Assembly: GCA_900465915.1 (NCBI GenBank)
Contig: UBKJ01000023.1
Span: 46,938-110,937, forward strand
DNA from: Hyphomicrobiales bacterium
GTDB lineage: Bacteria > Pseudomonadota > Alphaproteobacteria > Rhizobiales > Rhizobiaceae
DNA: 64,000 bases
Direction of reading: 5' to 3'
A program made the position numbers and the translations under genes. Shown piece by piece: positions 46,499 through 55,233 of this stretch (position 1 is the first letter of the stretch; every line of letters starts with the position of its first letter). Under the pieces are notes generated by a model. It saw only the letters and a list, made by a program, of their open reading frames with translations, ran no database searches and was not told where the DNA came from.

Positions 46499-46520
46499 GG
46501 CGAGTCTCCATCGACTCGCC
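46499..46520 (+). repeat. Hairpin in the pre-tRNA leader
   Basis: GGCGAGTC / GACTCGCC is a perfect 8-bp inverted repeat with a six-base loop, five bases before the mature tRNA 5' end. It would fold in the RNase P substrate leader. Confidence 0.5.
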
Positions 46521-46525
46521 AGTGT

Positions 46526-46601
<76 letters not shown>

Positions 46602-46704
46602 AATCGGTTCTCCCGTCTCGACCGAAAGCCTGCGTTTCTTCGCCGCGTCGCCAAGGCTCGCGCGCCGTGCTCCGATGTCCGCCTATGGGGACGGGGAGAC
46701 GCTC

Positions 46705-47142
46705 ATGAAGCCTATCATGCTTGCGGCCGGTCTGGGCGCGCTGACGCTCCTGACCGGATGCGAAACCGCGGACAGCCTGCGTCACGCGACCAGCAATCAC
46801 AACGTCATGACCGTGCGGCCGGCCAAATCGGGCCGACCCGCGCTTCTGGCGGCGTTCTTCCGCATGAACCCGGATTGCTCGGCCGGCGCCGATCCGGTTC
46901 TTTCCGTCATTTCCGGGCCGAGCCACGGCGCGCTCAGCTTTCGCGACGGCCAAGGCCGCCCCGATTACGGCGCCTCCGACCGGCGCAGCAAATGCAACGA
47001 CCGCGTGATCAGGAAGAAAGCCGTCTTCTATACGTCGAGGCCGGGCTTCGTCGGTGAGGACCATGTCAGCGTGGTGTCCAAGGGCAAGGCCAGCCTGCGC
47101 GACACGCAATATGTCGACTTCACCGTCAAGGTTTCCCCATAG
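46705..47142 (+). CDS. Hypothetical lipoprotein
   Basis: A 145-residue protein with a short lipoprotein signal (MKPIMLAAGLGALTLLTGC) and a mature part containing two more cysteines and repeated beta-type segments such as SVISGPSHGALSFRDG and KAVFYTSRPGFVGEDHVSV, reminiscent of cadherin-like or Big-type repeats. The family is not assigned. GGGGAG seven bases before the ATG at 46705 decides the start; an ATG ten codons upstream would spoil the signal sequence. Confidence 0.75.
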   Translation: MKPIMLAAGLGALTLLTGCETADSLRHATSNHNVMTVRPAKSGRPALLAAFFRMNPDCSAGADPVLSVISGPSHGALSFRDGQGRPDYGASDRRSKCNDRVIRKKAVFYTSRPGFVGEDHVSVVSKGKASLRDTQYVDFTVKVSP

Positions 47143-47167
47143 GGGTCGGGGCTTCGATGTCCGGCGG

Positions 47168-47740
47168 TCAAGTGATCTTCGGCTCCGGCCGGGCGTGGAG
47201 CAGGCGCTCGACATGCTCCAGCGCGTGGTCGCGCACGCGCATGTCGCGCAGGTGCTTGAGCGTGTTGGTCAGGTAATCGACGTTGGCGCCCGATTCGCCA
47301 TGCGCTGCGGCGATGATGGCCGCGGCGGCGGCGGGCTGCAATGCGCCGGCATATTGCTCGTGGCGGCGGTCGGCGACATAGGCGAGCGCCGGGACCGCGC
47401 GCCCGTCGGCCAGGTGCAGGCGCAGCCATTTTTCGTGATAGACGTTGTTCGACATCTCGCGCTCGCGCAGATAGGCCATGACCTCGTCGGTCATCGCGCC
47501 CGGCACGCGGAAGGCGATGCCGAGGCAGGAGCCGCCGGCGTCCAGCCCCAGCACCAGGCCGGGCTGGTCCGGCGTGCCGCGATGCACATGCGAATAGATG
47601 CACAGGGCGCGGCGATAGCCGTGCAGGCGCGCGCGCACCGTCTCGACATGGGCGAAGCCCGGCCGCCACATCAGCGATCCGTAGCCGAACACCCAGAAAT
47701 CCTGCAACCGTCCGTCGTCGCGCGCGTTTTTCGTCATCAT
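47168..47740 (-). CDS. chaC: Gamma-glutamylcyclotransferase, ChaC type
   Basis: A 190-residue cytoplasmic enzyme expected to cleave glutathione into 5-oxoproline and Cys-Gly. The fold motif WVFGYGSLMWRPGF binds the gamma-glutamyl group, YSHVHRGTPDQPGLVLGLD follows, and the catalytic glutamate lies in the LREREMSNNVYHEKW stretch. Length and motifs agree with ChaC. Two adjacent ATG codons (47740, 47737) are possible starts. Related to potassium/calcium genes only in E. coli naming. Confidence 0.9.
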   Translation of the reverse strand: MMTKNARDDGRLQDFWVFGYGSLMWRPGFAHVETVRARLHGYRRALCIYSHVHRGTPDQPGLVLGLDAGGSCLGIAFRVPGAMTDEVMAYLREREMSNNVYHEKWLRLHLADGRAVPALAYVADRRHEQYAGALQPAAAAAIIAAAHGESGANVDYLTNTLKHLRDMRVRDHALEHVERLLHARPEPKIT

Positions 47741-47913
47741 CGGTTCATATTCGCATAGCCGCGGGGGATCGCCATGCGCAAGGCTTGGATATTCCCCATT
47801 TTTTCGTTAGTGACGCTTCACAAGACTCAATACGGCCATAATATGGCCAGCAGATCGCATGCGATCACAGGACGATGACGCGCCACGCGCGGGGCGTCGG
47901 AGAGGATAGAGGC

Positions 47914-48909
47914 ATGACATCCGGCAGGCGCAAGATAACGCTGGCGCTCATTCTTCTGGTTCTCGTCGCCGGCTACACCGCCGGCTGGTTCTACATGGCC
48001 GGCCGCATCGAGGAGCGCGCCAAGGCCGACATGGCGCGGCTGACCGCGCAGGGCGTCGGCGTGCAGTGCGAGGCGCTGCGCGTGGGCGGCTATCCGTTCA
48101 GCGTCAACGTGGTCTGCGACAGCATCTCGTGGCGGCGGCCCTCCGAGGGCATGTCGTTCCAGGCCGGCCGCTTCACCTCCGGCTCGCCGGTCTATGCGCC
48201 GCGCTCGCTCACCAACGCGCTGACGGGGCCGGCCTTCGTCGAATTTCCCGGCGTGAAGCCGCTGGAGCTGGACTGGAGCCAGTTCACCTCCAACACGCGG
48301 CTGGCGCGGCCTTTCCCGACCGAGATACAGTTCGCCGCGCGCGACGTCGCGCTGGGCCTGCGCACCGAGGCCACCACGACGCAGCCGCTGGCCAATCTCG
48401 AGCAGATGCATCTGGCGCTCAACGGCGGCGACGGGCCGCTCAAGATCACCGGCCGCTTCGCCGGGCTGAAATTCGCCCCCGCCGTCATCGGCGCCGGCAA
48501 GAGCCCGGAGATCGACGGGCTGGTCGACATGGAGGTCTCGGACGCCGCCGCGCTCGCCGCCGATCGCTCCAGCCCGGCGCTGCGCCGGCTGCGCGGCCAT
48601 AGCGGCAAGATCACGCAAGCCTTCCTGTCGACGCCGGCCGGCGCGATGATTTCGGTGACGGGGCCGTTCTCGGTCGACGAGGAGGGGCGGGTCGACGCCG
48701 ACCTGCAGCTGACGCTCACCAATCCGCAATCGCTGGCGCAGGCGGGTCAGACGGTGTTTCCCGAGCAGGGCGGCAACATCGCCACGCTCTTGTTCGCGCT
48801 GTCGGCCATGCCGAAAGACGAGAACGGCAATCCCACGGTGGAGATCGCCGTGCGCCGCGGCAAGATCAGCGCCGGCTTCATTCCGCTGGGTCGGATTCCG
48901 GCTTTTTGA
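47914..48909 (+). CDS. DUF2125 family envelope protein
   Basis: A 331-residue protein with one N-terminal membrane helix (KITLALILLVLVAGYTAGWFY) then a long periplasmic part of the DUF2125 type, seen as CEALRVGGYPFSVNVVCDS and FAARDVALGLRTE. The family is common in alphaproteobacteria and of unknown function; its repetitive beta structure recalls AsmA-like proteins. GGAGAGGATAGAGG before ATG 47914 decides the start. Its last 32 bases overlap the convergent tyrC gene. Confidence 0.85.
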   Translation: MTSGRRKITLALILLVLVAGYTAGWFYMAGRIEERAKADMARLTAQGVGVQCEALRVGGYPFSVNVVCDSISWRRPSEGMSFQAGRFTSGSPVYAPRSLTNALTGPAFVEFPGVKPLELDWSQFTSNTRLARPFPTEIQFAARDVALGLRTEATTTQPLANLEQMHLALNGGDGPLKITGRFAGLKFAPAVIGAGKSPEIDGLVDMEVSDAAALAADRSSPALRRLRGHSGKITQAFLSTPAGAMISVTGPFSVDEEGRVDADLQLTLTNPQSLAQAGQTVFPEQGGNIATLLFALSAMPKDENGNPTVEIAVRRGKISAGFIPLGRIPAF

Positions 48910-49837
48910 CGTTTTGGGGCGCGGCGGCCCGGCGGCCGAAATCCGGCGCGTCCACTTCCTGCCCCGCCTCGATGATGCCGCGCCGGACGGCGCGGGTGCG
49001 GGTGAAGAGGTCGAACAGCGCCTCGCCGTCGCCCCAGCGGATCGAGCGCTGCAGCGAGGCGAGGTCTTCCGAGAAGCGGCCCAGCATCTCCAGGATCGCG
49101 TCCTTGTTGTGCAGGCAGACGTCGCGCCACATGGTCGGGTCGGAGGCGGCGAGGCGGGTGAAGTCGCGGAAGCCGGAAGCCGAATATTTGATCACTTCCG
49201 ATTTCGTCACCTGCTCCAGGTCGCTGGCCGTGCCGACGATGTTGTAGGCGATCAGGTGCGGCAGGTGCGAGACGATCGCCAGCACCAGGTCGTGATGCTG
49301 CGGGTCCATGCGGTCGAGCCGCGAGCCGCAGGCGGTCCAGAAATCCGACAGCCTGTCCAGCGCCGCCTCGTCCGTGCCCGGCAGCGGCGTCAGGATGCAC
49401 CAGCGGCCGGTGAAAAGCTCGGCGAAGCCGGCGTCGGGACCGGAATATTCCGTGCCGGCGATGGGGTGGCCGGGGATGAAATGCACCGTGTCGGGCAGTT
49501 CCGGCTGCATCTGCGCGATGACAGATCCCTTGGTCGAGCCGACGTCGGTGACGATGGCGCCGGGCTTGAGATGGCCGGCGATCTGGCGCGCCACCGTGCC
49601 GGACGAGCCGACCGGCACCGAGACGACGACGAGGTCGGCGTCGCGCACGGCTTCGGCGGCGTCTGTCGTGTAGCTGTCGCCGAGGCCGAGCTCCTCGGCG
49701 CGCTTCAGCGTCTCGGCGCTGCGGGTGGCGACGGCGACGTGGCCGGCGAGACCCTCGCGGCGGATGACGCGCGCCAGCGAGGAGCCGATCAGGCCGATGC
49801 CGATGAGGGCGATCTTGTCGAAATGCGGTTTGGACAT
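48878..49837 (-). CDS. tyrC: Prephenate/arogenate (cyclohexadienyl) dehydrogenase
   Basis: NAD-dependent oxidative decarboxylation of prephenate or arogenate in tyrosine synthesis. The 319 residues open with the Rossmann motif ALIGIGLIGSSLARVI and contain FIPGHPIAGTEYSGP with the catalytic histidine and SHLPHLIAYNIVG. The protein lacks a fused chorismate mutase, as expected for TyrC. It follows hisC by four bases, a widespread pairing in which HisC-like enzymes may also transaminate aromatic precursors. The C-terminal 30 bases overlap DUF2125 on the other strand. Confidence 0.93.
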   Translation of the reverse strand: MSKPHFDKIALIGIGLIGSSLARVIRREGLAGHVAVATRSAETLKRAEELGLGDSYTTDAAEAVRDADLVVVSVPVGSSGTVARQIAGHLKPGAIVTDVGSTKGSVIAQMQPELPDTVHFIPGHPIAGTEYSGPDAGFAELFTGRWCILTPLPGTDEAALDRLSDFWTACGSRLDRMDPQHHDLVLAIVSHLPHLIAYNIVGTASDLEQVTKSEVIKYSASGFRDFTRLAASDPTMWRDVCLHNKDAILEMLGRFSEDLASLQRSIRWGDGEALFDLFTRTRAVRRGIIEAGQEVDAPDFGRRAAAPQNVKKPESDPAE

Positions 49838-49841
49838 GGTC

Positions 49842-50948
49842 TTACTTCATGAATTCCGTCAGGGCGGCGATGACGCCGCGATTGGCTTCTTCCGGCCCGA
49901 CCGTCAGGCGCAGCGCGTTGGGGAAGCCGTATCCCCCGACGCGGCGCAGGATATAGCCGCGGGCGAGCAGCCAGGCGTCGGCCTTGTCGGCGCGATGCTT
50001 CTCGTCCTCGGGGAAATGGATCAAGAGGAAATTGGCCACCGAAGGCGTGACGCGCAGGCCGAGCTTCTCCAGCTCGGCGGTCAGCCAGGCGAGCCAGCGG
50101 TCGTTATGGGCGACGGATTTCTCGATATGGGCACGGTCGCGGATGGCGGCGGCGCCGGCGGCGATGGCGGCGGCGTTGAGGTTGAACGGGGCGCGGATGC
50201 GCTCGACGGCGTCGACCACGTGATGCGGCGCGTACATCCAGCCGATGCGCAGGCCGGGCAGGCCGTGGATCTTGGAGAAGGTGCGCGTCATCACCACGTT
50301 CTCATGCGCGGAGACCAGCGCCACGCCGGCCTCGTAATCGTTGCGGCGCACATATTCGGCATAGGCCGCGTCGAGCACCAGGAGCACCGCGCCCGGCAGG
50401 CCGGCATGCAGCCGGCGCACTTCCTCGAAGGGCAGGTAGGTGCCGGTCGGGTTGGCCGGATTGGCGATGAAGACGATCTTGGTGCGCGGCGTGACGGCGG
50501 CGAGGATGGCGTCGACGTCGACGCGCGCGTCCTTCTCCTTCACGGTCACCGGGGTCGCGCCGGCGGCCAGCGTCTGGATCTTGTAGACCGCGAAGCCATG
50601 CTCGGTGATGATGGTCTCGTCGCCCGGCGCGAGATAAGTCTGGCATAGAAGGCCCAAAAGCTCGTCCGAGCCGTTGCCGCACAGAAGATTGGCCGGGTTC
50701 AGCCCCTGCGTTTCCGCGATGGCGCGGCGCAGCGCCGTCGCCTGCCCGTCGGGATAAAGCTCCAGCCGCGCGCCGACCTGCCGATAGGCTTCGACCGCAT
50801 GCGGGCTGGGGCCGATCGGGCTTTCGTTGGAGGAGAGCTTATAGACCTTGGCGACGCCTTCCACATGCTCCTTGCCCGGCACATAGGCCGCGATGTCAAG
50901 GACGCCCGGCTTGGGGCGCGGACGGGAGAGGTCTTGCTGCTCGGTCAT
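49842..50948 (-). CDS. hisC: Histidinol-phosphate aminotransferase
   Basis: A 368-residue fold-type-I aminotransferase. [40 protein letters not shown] and the PLP lysine in [17 protein letters not shown] are present. HisC acts in histidine synthesis, but this HisC-TyrC pairing suggests it also or mainly transaminates prephenate or the tyrosine and phenylalanine oxo acids. ATG at 50948 has GGAG upstream; the open frame before it lacks similarity. Confidence 0.93.
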   Translation of the reverse strand: MTEQQDLSRPRPKPGVLDIAAYVPGKEHVEGVAKVYKLSSNESPIGPSPHAVEAYRQVGARLELYPDGQATALRRAIAETQGLNPANLLCGNGSDELLGLLCQTYLAPGDETIITEHGFAVYKIQTLAAGATPVTVKEKDARVDVDAILAAVTPRTKIVFIANPANPTGTYLPFEEVRRLHAGLPGAVLLVLDAAYAEYVRRNDYEAGVALVSAHENVVMTRTFSKIHGLPGLRIGWMYAPHHVVDAVERIRAPFNLNAAAIAAGAAAIRDRAHIEKSVAHNDRWLAWLTAELEKLGLRVTPSVANFLLIHFPEDEKHRADKADAWLLARGYILRRVGGYGFPNALRLTVGPEEANRGVIAALTEFMK

Positions 50949-51094
50949 GGTTCTGGCTCCGCCACAGGATTTTTCGTTTCCGCAGGCGGCATAAACCGCC
51001 GCCGCATGCAAGTCGAGAAAAACCTTGGACGGGCGGCCCGGCGCGCGCCGGCGCGGGCGCAATTTCGCGGCGGATGATGCGAAAATGCCCCGAT

Positions 51095-51850
51095 TCAGCG
51101 GCTTTCCGCGTCCACGTCGCGGCGCAGCGGCGCGCCGTGCGGGGCCAGCACCGGCACGAAGACGCGGCGCGAGGCGCGGCGGGCGACCGGCAGGCCCTGA
51201 TAGAGCCGCTTCTGCGCCTCCACCACCAGGACGCCGGCGAAGAGCGGCCAGAAGCGGCGGCCGACGCCCTCCAGCGTCATGCAGGGCCGCATGGCCCAGC
51301 GCCGCGTGGTGGGGGGGAAATGCAGCGCGTCGCCGGAGGCGGTGACGGTGAAATTGGCCTCGCGCAGCAGGGTCGAAAGCTGGGCGCGGCTATAGGGCCG
51401 CCCGCTGCCGAAGGGCGTGTGCTCGAAGCGCGCCCACAGGCCGCGCCGGTTGGGAACCACGATGACCAGCCGCCCGTTGGGCGCGAGCACGCGCCACATC
51501 TCCTTCAGCGTCTCCGGCGCGTCCTCGGCATATTCCAGCGCATGCACCATCAGGACGCGGTCGATGGAGGAATCGGGCAGCGGCAGCTCCTCGTCGAAGA
51601 CAAGGGCAGCGGCCGAGTTCTTCGCCGAGGGCCACGCCACCGCGCCCTGTCCGGCCGGCATGAAGGCGAAGGTGCGCTCGGTGTCGGCGCGGAAGCGGTC
51701 GAGATAGGGCAGGCTGTAGCCGAGCCCCACCAGCCGCTCGCCCGGGACCCGCGCCCACAGGCCCGCCAGCGCCATGCGGATGGCGCGCTCGGCCAGATGG
51801 CCCAGCGTCGTCTCGTAAAAGCTGCGCAGTTCGATGATGTCCGGGTGCAT
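51095..51850 (-). CDS. Class I SAM-dependent methyltransferase
   Basis: A 251-residue protein of the type-11 methyltransferase group. The post-I to motif III part is clear ([39 protein letters not shown]), but the glycine-rich motif I region reads [15 protein letters not shown], weaker than the usual DxGxGxG. The C-terminus extends into a hydrophobic area [18 protein letters not shown]. Substrate unknown. In relatives such genes accompany gloB; none is present here. Divergent from hpt. Confidence 0.82.
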   Translation of the reverse strand: MHPDIIELRSFYETTLGHLAERAIRMALAGLWARVPGERLVGLGYSLPYLDRFRADTERTFAFMPAGQGAVAWPSAKNSAAALVFDEELPLPDSSIDRVLMVHALEYAEDAPETLKEMWRVLAPNGRLVIVVPNRRGLWARFEHTPFGSGRPYSRAQLSTLLREANFTVTASGDALHFPPTTRRWAMRPCMTLEGVGRRFWPLFAGVLVVEAQKRLYQGLPVARRASRRVFVPVLAPHGAPLRRDVDAESR

Positions 51851-52082
51851 GGCGATCTATGCGGCTGTTTTCCGACAGATGGAGCAGAAACGTCGCGCGC
51901 GCAAGGGGCATAGTCGCGTCAAATGCTGGTCCGGCGGCCTCGGACCGGCGCTCTATCCCCTTGTTTCGGCCGCCTTTATGCGACGCCAAAGGTTTCCATT
52001 CGGCGGCGAAATGCTCTATAGAGCGGGTTGCGGCGCGGGCCTGGCCCCGCCGGACAGGCGCAGCCAGCAGGAGAAGTGCCCC

Positions 52083-52619
52083 ATGCCAACAGTGGGCGGC
52101 AAGACCATCGAAGTGCTCTTCGGCCCCGAGGAGATCGCCGGGCGCAACCTGGCGCTGGCCAGGACCATCGCCGAACGCGGCTTTCACGACCTGCTGACGA
52201 TCTCCATCCTCAAGGGCTCCTTCATCTTCGCCGCCGACCTCATCCGCGCCATGCACGACGCGGGCGTCGAGCCGGACGTGGAGTTCATCACCGTGTCGAG
52301 CTACGGCGCGGGCACGGCCAGCGGCGAGGTGCGGCTGTTGCGCGACATCGACAGCGATGTGCGCGACCGCGACGTGCTCCTGATCGACGACATTCTCGAA
52401 TCCGGCAAGACGCTGAAATTCGTGCGCGAATTGATGCTGTCGCGCGGCGCGCGCAGCGTCAGCATCGCCGTGCTTCTCGACAAGAGCGTGCGGCGCAAGG
52501 TCGATCTGGAGGCGGATTTCGTCGCCTTCGAATGCCCGGACTATTTCGTCGTCGGCTACGGCATGGACGTGGCGCACGCCTTCCGGCAACTGCCCTATGT
52601 GGGGCGGGTGATCGAGTAA
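52083..52619 (+). CDS. hpt: Hypoxanthine phosphoribosyltransferase
   Basis: Purine salvage enzyme joining hypoxanthine or guanine to PRPP. The 178 residues show ISILKGSFIFAADLIR, the flexible-loop VSSYGAGTASGEV, the PRPP motif VLLIDDILESGKTL and the base-binding aspartate region FVVGYGMDVAHAFRQLPYVG. Start ATG at 52083 with GGAG upstream. It ends three bases before the convergent TIGR02302 gene. Confidence 0.96.
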   Translation: MPTVGGKTIEVLFGPEEIAGRNLALARTIAERGFHDLLTISILKGSFIFAADLIRAMHDAGVEPDVEFITVSSYGAGTASGEVRLLRDIDSDVRDRDVLLIDDILESGKTLKFVRELMLSRGARSVSIAVLLDKSVRRKVDLEADFVAFECPDYFVVGYGMDVAHAFRQLPYVGRVIE

Positions 52620-52622
52620 TCC

Positions 52623-55160
52623 TCAGTCGAACTGCAAAAGCCGCTGGAGATAGTCCTTCTCCATCTGCGGCGTCAGCGCGTCGCCGAGACGGCGGCGAAT
52701 CTCGTCGAGGATTTCCCGCGCGCGCTGGATGTCGATGGCGCCCGGCACCTTGACGTCGTCGCCGGAATCGCCCGCGCCGAGGCTGCGGCCGAGCGGATCG
52801 CGGCCGGGCTTGCCCTCCGACTGGCCGCCCGGCTGGCCCATCGCCTCGCGCATCTTCTTCATCATGTCGCGGCCGCCGCGGCGCAGCGCCTCCAGCGCGC
52901 CGCCCTGGCGGTCGTTCGCCTGTCCGCTCTCGTTCTGGCCCAGCGCCTCCGCCGCGTCGCCCATGGCCTTGCCGGCGTCGGAGAAATCCTTGCCCGGCTC
53001 GACGCCCGAGCCCTTCAGCCCGTCCATCAGCTTCTGCAGGTCGGATTGCAGGTCCTTCTGCCGGCCTTGCAGCTTCTTCAGCGCCTCGGCCACGTCGGGC
53101 GGCGTATCGCCCGCGCCCGGCGCCTCGGACAGCGCGTCGTCGCCGTCGAAGCGCCGCTGCATCTTCTGGTCCAGCTTGTAGGTCTCGTTCATCATCTGCT
53201 GCTGGCGGCGCATCAGGTCGCTCAGCGCGTTCATCTGGCGCTGCATCTCGTCCTGGCCGCCGCCTTGGCCGCCCTGGCCGCCGGATTGCGCCTGCCCCAT
53301 CTGGAGATTGTCCATCAGGTTCTGCAATTGCGACAGGAGCTGCTGGGCCTGGTCGCGCGCGCCCTGCCGCGCCAGCGTCTCGATCTGGTCCATCATGCGC
53401 TGCAGGTCCTTCTCGGTCAGCATGCGCGCATTGGGGCCGAGCGGCGGGCGGGGGCCGGGCTTCTGCTGGCGGGCGGCGAATTCGCGCAGGAAGGCCTGCA
53501 TGGCCTGGCGCAGCTCGGCCGAAAGCTTGTCGATCTCCTCCTGCGAGGCGCCGTTCTGGAGCGCGTTCTTCAGCGCCTCCTGGGCCTGGCGCAGCCGCCT
53601 TTCCGCCGCCGAAAGCTGGCCGTCCTCGATGCCGGTCGCCACCTGCCACATGGTGTCGGCGGCGTCGCGCAGGGCCTCGTCGCTGCGGGCGAGGCGCAAT
53701 TGCGTATGGATCAGCGACAGGCCGAGATAGGGCGCGGCGCTCTTGATCGTCTCCTCGGGGCGCAGCATGATCGCCGACAGCATGTCGAGCACGCGGTCGC
53801 GGTCGGTGCCGTCGATGGCGAGGATGCGACGCTGCTCGACCACGGCGCGGGCGAGCGGATTGGCGAAGGGCCGCTCGGGCAGGGTGATCACCTTGGTCTC
53901 GCTGCGGCCGGTCTGGCCGGCGGCGTCGACCACGACGAGCGTCAGCGACACCTTGCCGCCCGACCAGGGATGCATGGTCAGGTCCTTGGCGGTGGTCGCC
54001 TCGGTCGCGCCGCGGCGCGGCAGGGAAAGCGGCATGTCCGGCGCGTCGTAGAGCGGCATGCTTTCGTCGAGGTCGTGGTCCTCGGCCTCGACCGGCATGA
54101 TCTCGGCATAGGCCTTGGCGGGGACGTAGTCGTCCTCGATGGCGTAGGAAAGCTGCAAGGTCCCGTTGAGCGCGTGCGACGGCTCCTTGGTGAAGCGGAT
54201 CTTCGGCGGCGCGTCGGGCGTGACGGCGAAGCTCCAGCGCAGGTCCGCGCCCGACAGGGCCAGCGTCTCGGAGCGCTGCAGATCGTAATGGAAGGTCAGG
54301 CTGTCGGCGTCGGCGCCGTCCTCGTTGGCCGCGGGCTTCACTTCGCGGCTGTCGCCGTCCGGCGCCGTGGCGGTGAGGCGCAGCGCGGAATCGCCGATGG
54401 CGCGGATCGACACGACGCTGCCCTGCGGCACGGTGATCGCCGCGGGGCTCTCGCCCGCGTCGCCGCCGGTCAGGAAGATCGGCGCGCGGCCCGAATAATG
54501 CGGCGGCGTCACCCAGGCGTCGATGCGGGCCGGCGCGCTTCCGGCGGCCGGGCGGATGTGGAAGGCGTCGGCGAGGCGGCCGCTGCCGGGCCCGAGGCTA
54601 TAGGCGAAGGCGACGACGAAAAGCAGCGCCGCCACGGCGCGCAAGGCGAGCGGGTCGCGTTCGGGAATGCGCGGATGCGGCAGGCCGGAGCGCAGATTCC
54701 TGAGCCGCGCCGCCATGCGCCGGCGATGCTCGCGCCACAGCGCGGCCGCCACCGGATCGTCTGCGCCCGTGGCGACGGCGCCGGTCTGGACGGCGAGCGG
54801 CTCGTGCGCAAGCCCGTTCACCGTCTCGATGCGGGCGGTGACGTCGGCTTGCGTCGGCGGCCGGAAACGCAGCGGCAGAATAAGGCCGAACAGGCCGGCC
54901 AGCCCGAACAGGACCAGCGCCGCCACATGCAGCCAGCGCGGCATGAGCGGGAAGAGGCCGAACCAGCTCGCGCTGGCGAAGAGCGCGGCGGCGGCGAGGA
55001 GCGGCAGGAGCAGCGGCCACAGCCGCTCGAAGCCGAGGGCGAGCGCGGCGCGCAGCCGCAGCCGGCGCAAAGCGGCGTCCCCTCCGAGGAACAGGCGCGC
55101 GAGAACCCGCCGCAGAGGCGGCCGGTCCTGCTCCGTCCTGTCGCTGTCGTTTCTGCTCAT
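52623..55160 (-). CDS. TIGR02302 family (DUF4175) membrane protein
   Basis: An 845-residue protein of a family largely confined to alphaproteobacteria. Two or three membrane helices lie in the N-terminal 190 residues (LLLPLLAAAALFASASW, VAALVLFGLAGLFGLILPL, ALRAVAALLFVVAFAYSLG); the middle has extracellular-looking beta domains; residues about 560-820 are Gln/Met/Gly-rich and helical with many Asp and Lys residues. The function is unknown. It lies after lysA in the same direction, its usual place. Confidence 0.9.
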   Translation of the reverse strand: MSRNDSDRTEQDRPPLRRVLARLFLGGDAALRRLRLRAALALGFERLWPLLLPLLAAAALFASASWFGLFPLMPRWLHVAALVLFGLAGLFGLILPLRFRPPTQADVTARIETVNGLAHEPLAVQTGAVATGADDPVAAALWREHRRRMAARLRNLRSGLPHPRIPERDPLALRAVAALLFVVAFAYSLGPGSGRLADAFHIRPAAGSAPARIDAWVTPPHYSGRAPIFLTGGDAGESPAAITVPQGSVVSIRAIGDSALRLTATAPDGDSREVKPAANEDGADADSLTFHYDLQRSETLALSGADLRWSFAVTPDAPPKIRFTKEPSHALNGTLQLSYAIEDDYVPAKAYAEIMPVEAEDHDLDESMPLYDAPDMPLSLPRRGATEATTAKDLTMHPWSGGKVSLTLVVVDAAGQTGRSETKVITLPERPFANPLARAVVEQRRILAIDGTDRDRVLDMLSAIMLRPEETIKSAAPYLGLSLIHTQLRLARSDEALRDAADTMWQVATGIEDGQLSAAERRLRQAQEALKNALQNGASQEEIDKLSAELRQAMQAFLREFAARQQKPGPRPPLGPNARMLTEKDLQRMMDQIETLARQGARDQAQQLLSQLQNLMDNLQMGQAQSGGQGGQGGGQDEMQRQMNALSDLMRRQQQMMNETYKLDQKMQRRFDGDDALSEAPGAGDTPPDVAEALKKLQGRQKDLQSDLQKLMDGLKGSGVEPGKDFSDAGKAMGDAAEALGQNESGQANDRQGGALEALRRGGRDMMKKMREAMGQPGGQSEGKPGRDPLGRSLGAGDSGDDVKVPGAIDIQRAREILDEIRRRLGDALTPQMEKDYLQRLLQFD

Positions 55161-55201
55161 CGGGCCTTTCCGCTTTGCGGCTCGCCCCTAGGATAGCACG
55201 C

Positions 55202-55231
55202 ATCATGGCAAAGACGAGGCTTCGCCATGAT
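55202..55231 (-). repeat. Inverted repeat between lysA and TIGR02302
   Basis: ATCATGGC / GCCATGAT with a further AAG/CTT pairing broken by one mismatch form a hairpin three bases after the lysA stop. It has no T-tract, so may partially terminate or stabilise the lysA transcript. Confidence 0.5.
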
Positions 55232-55233
55232 CG

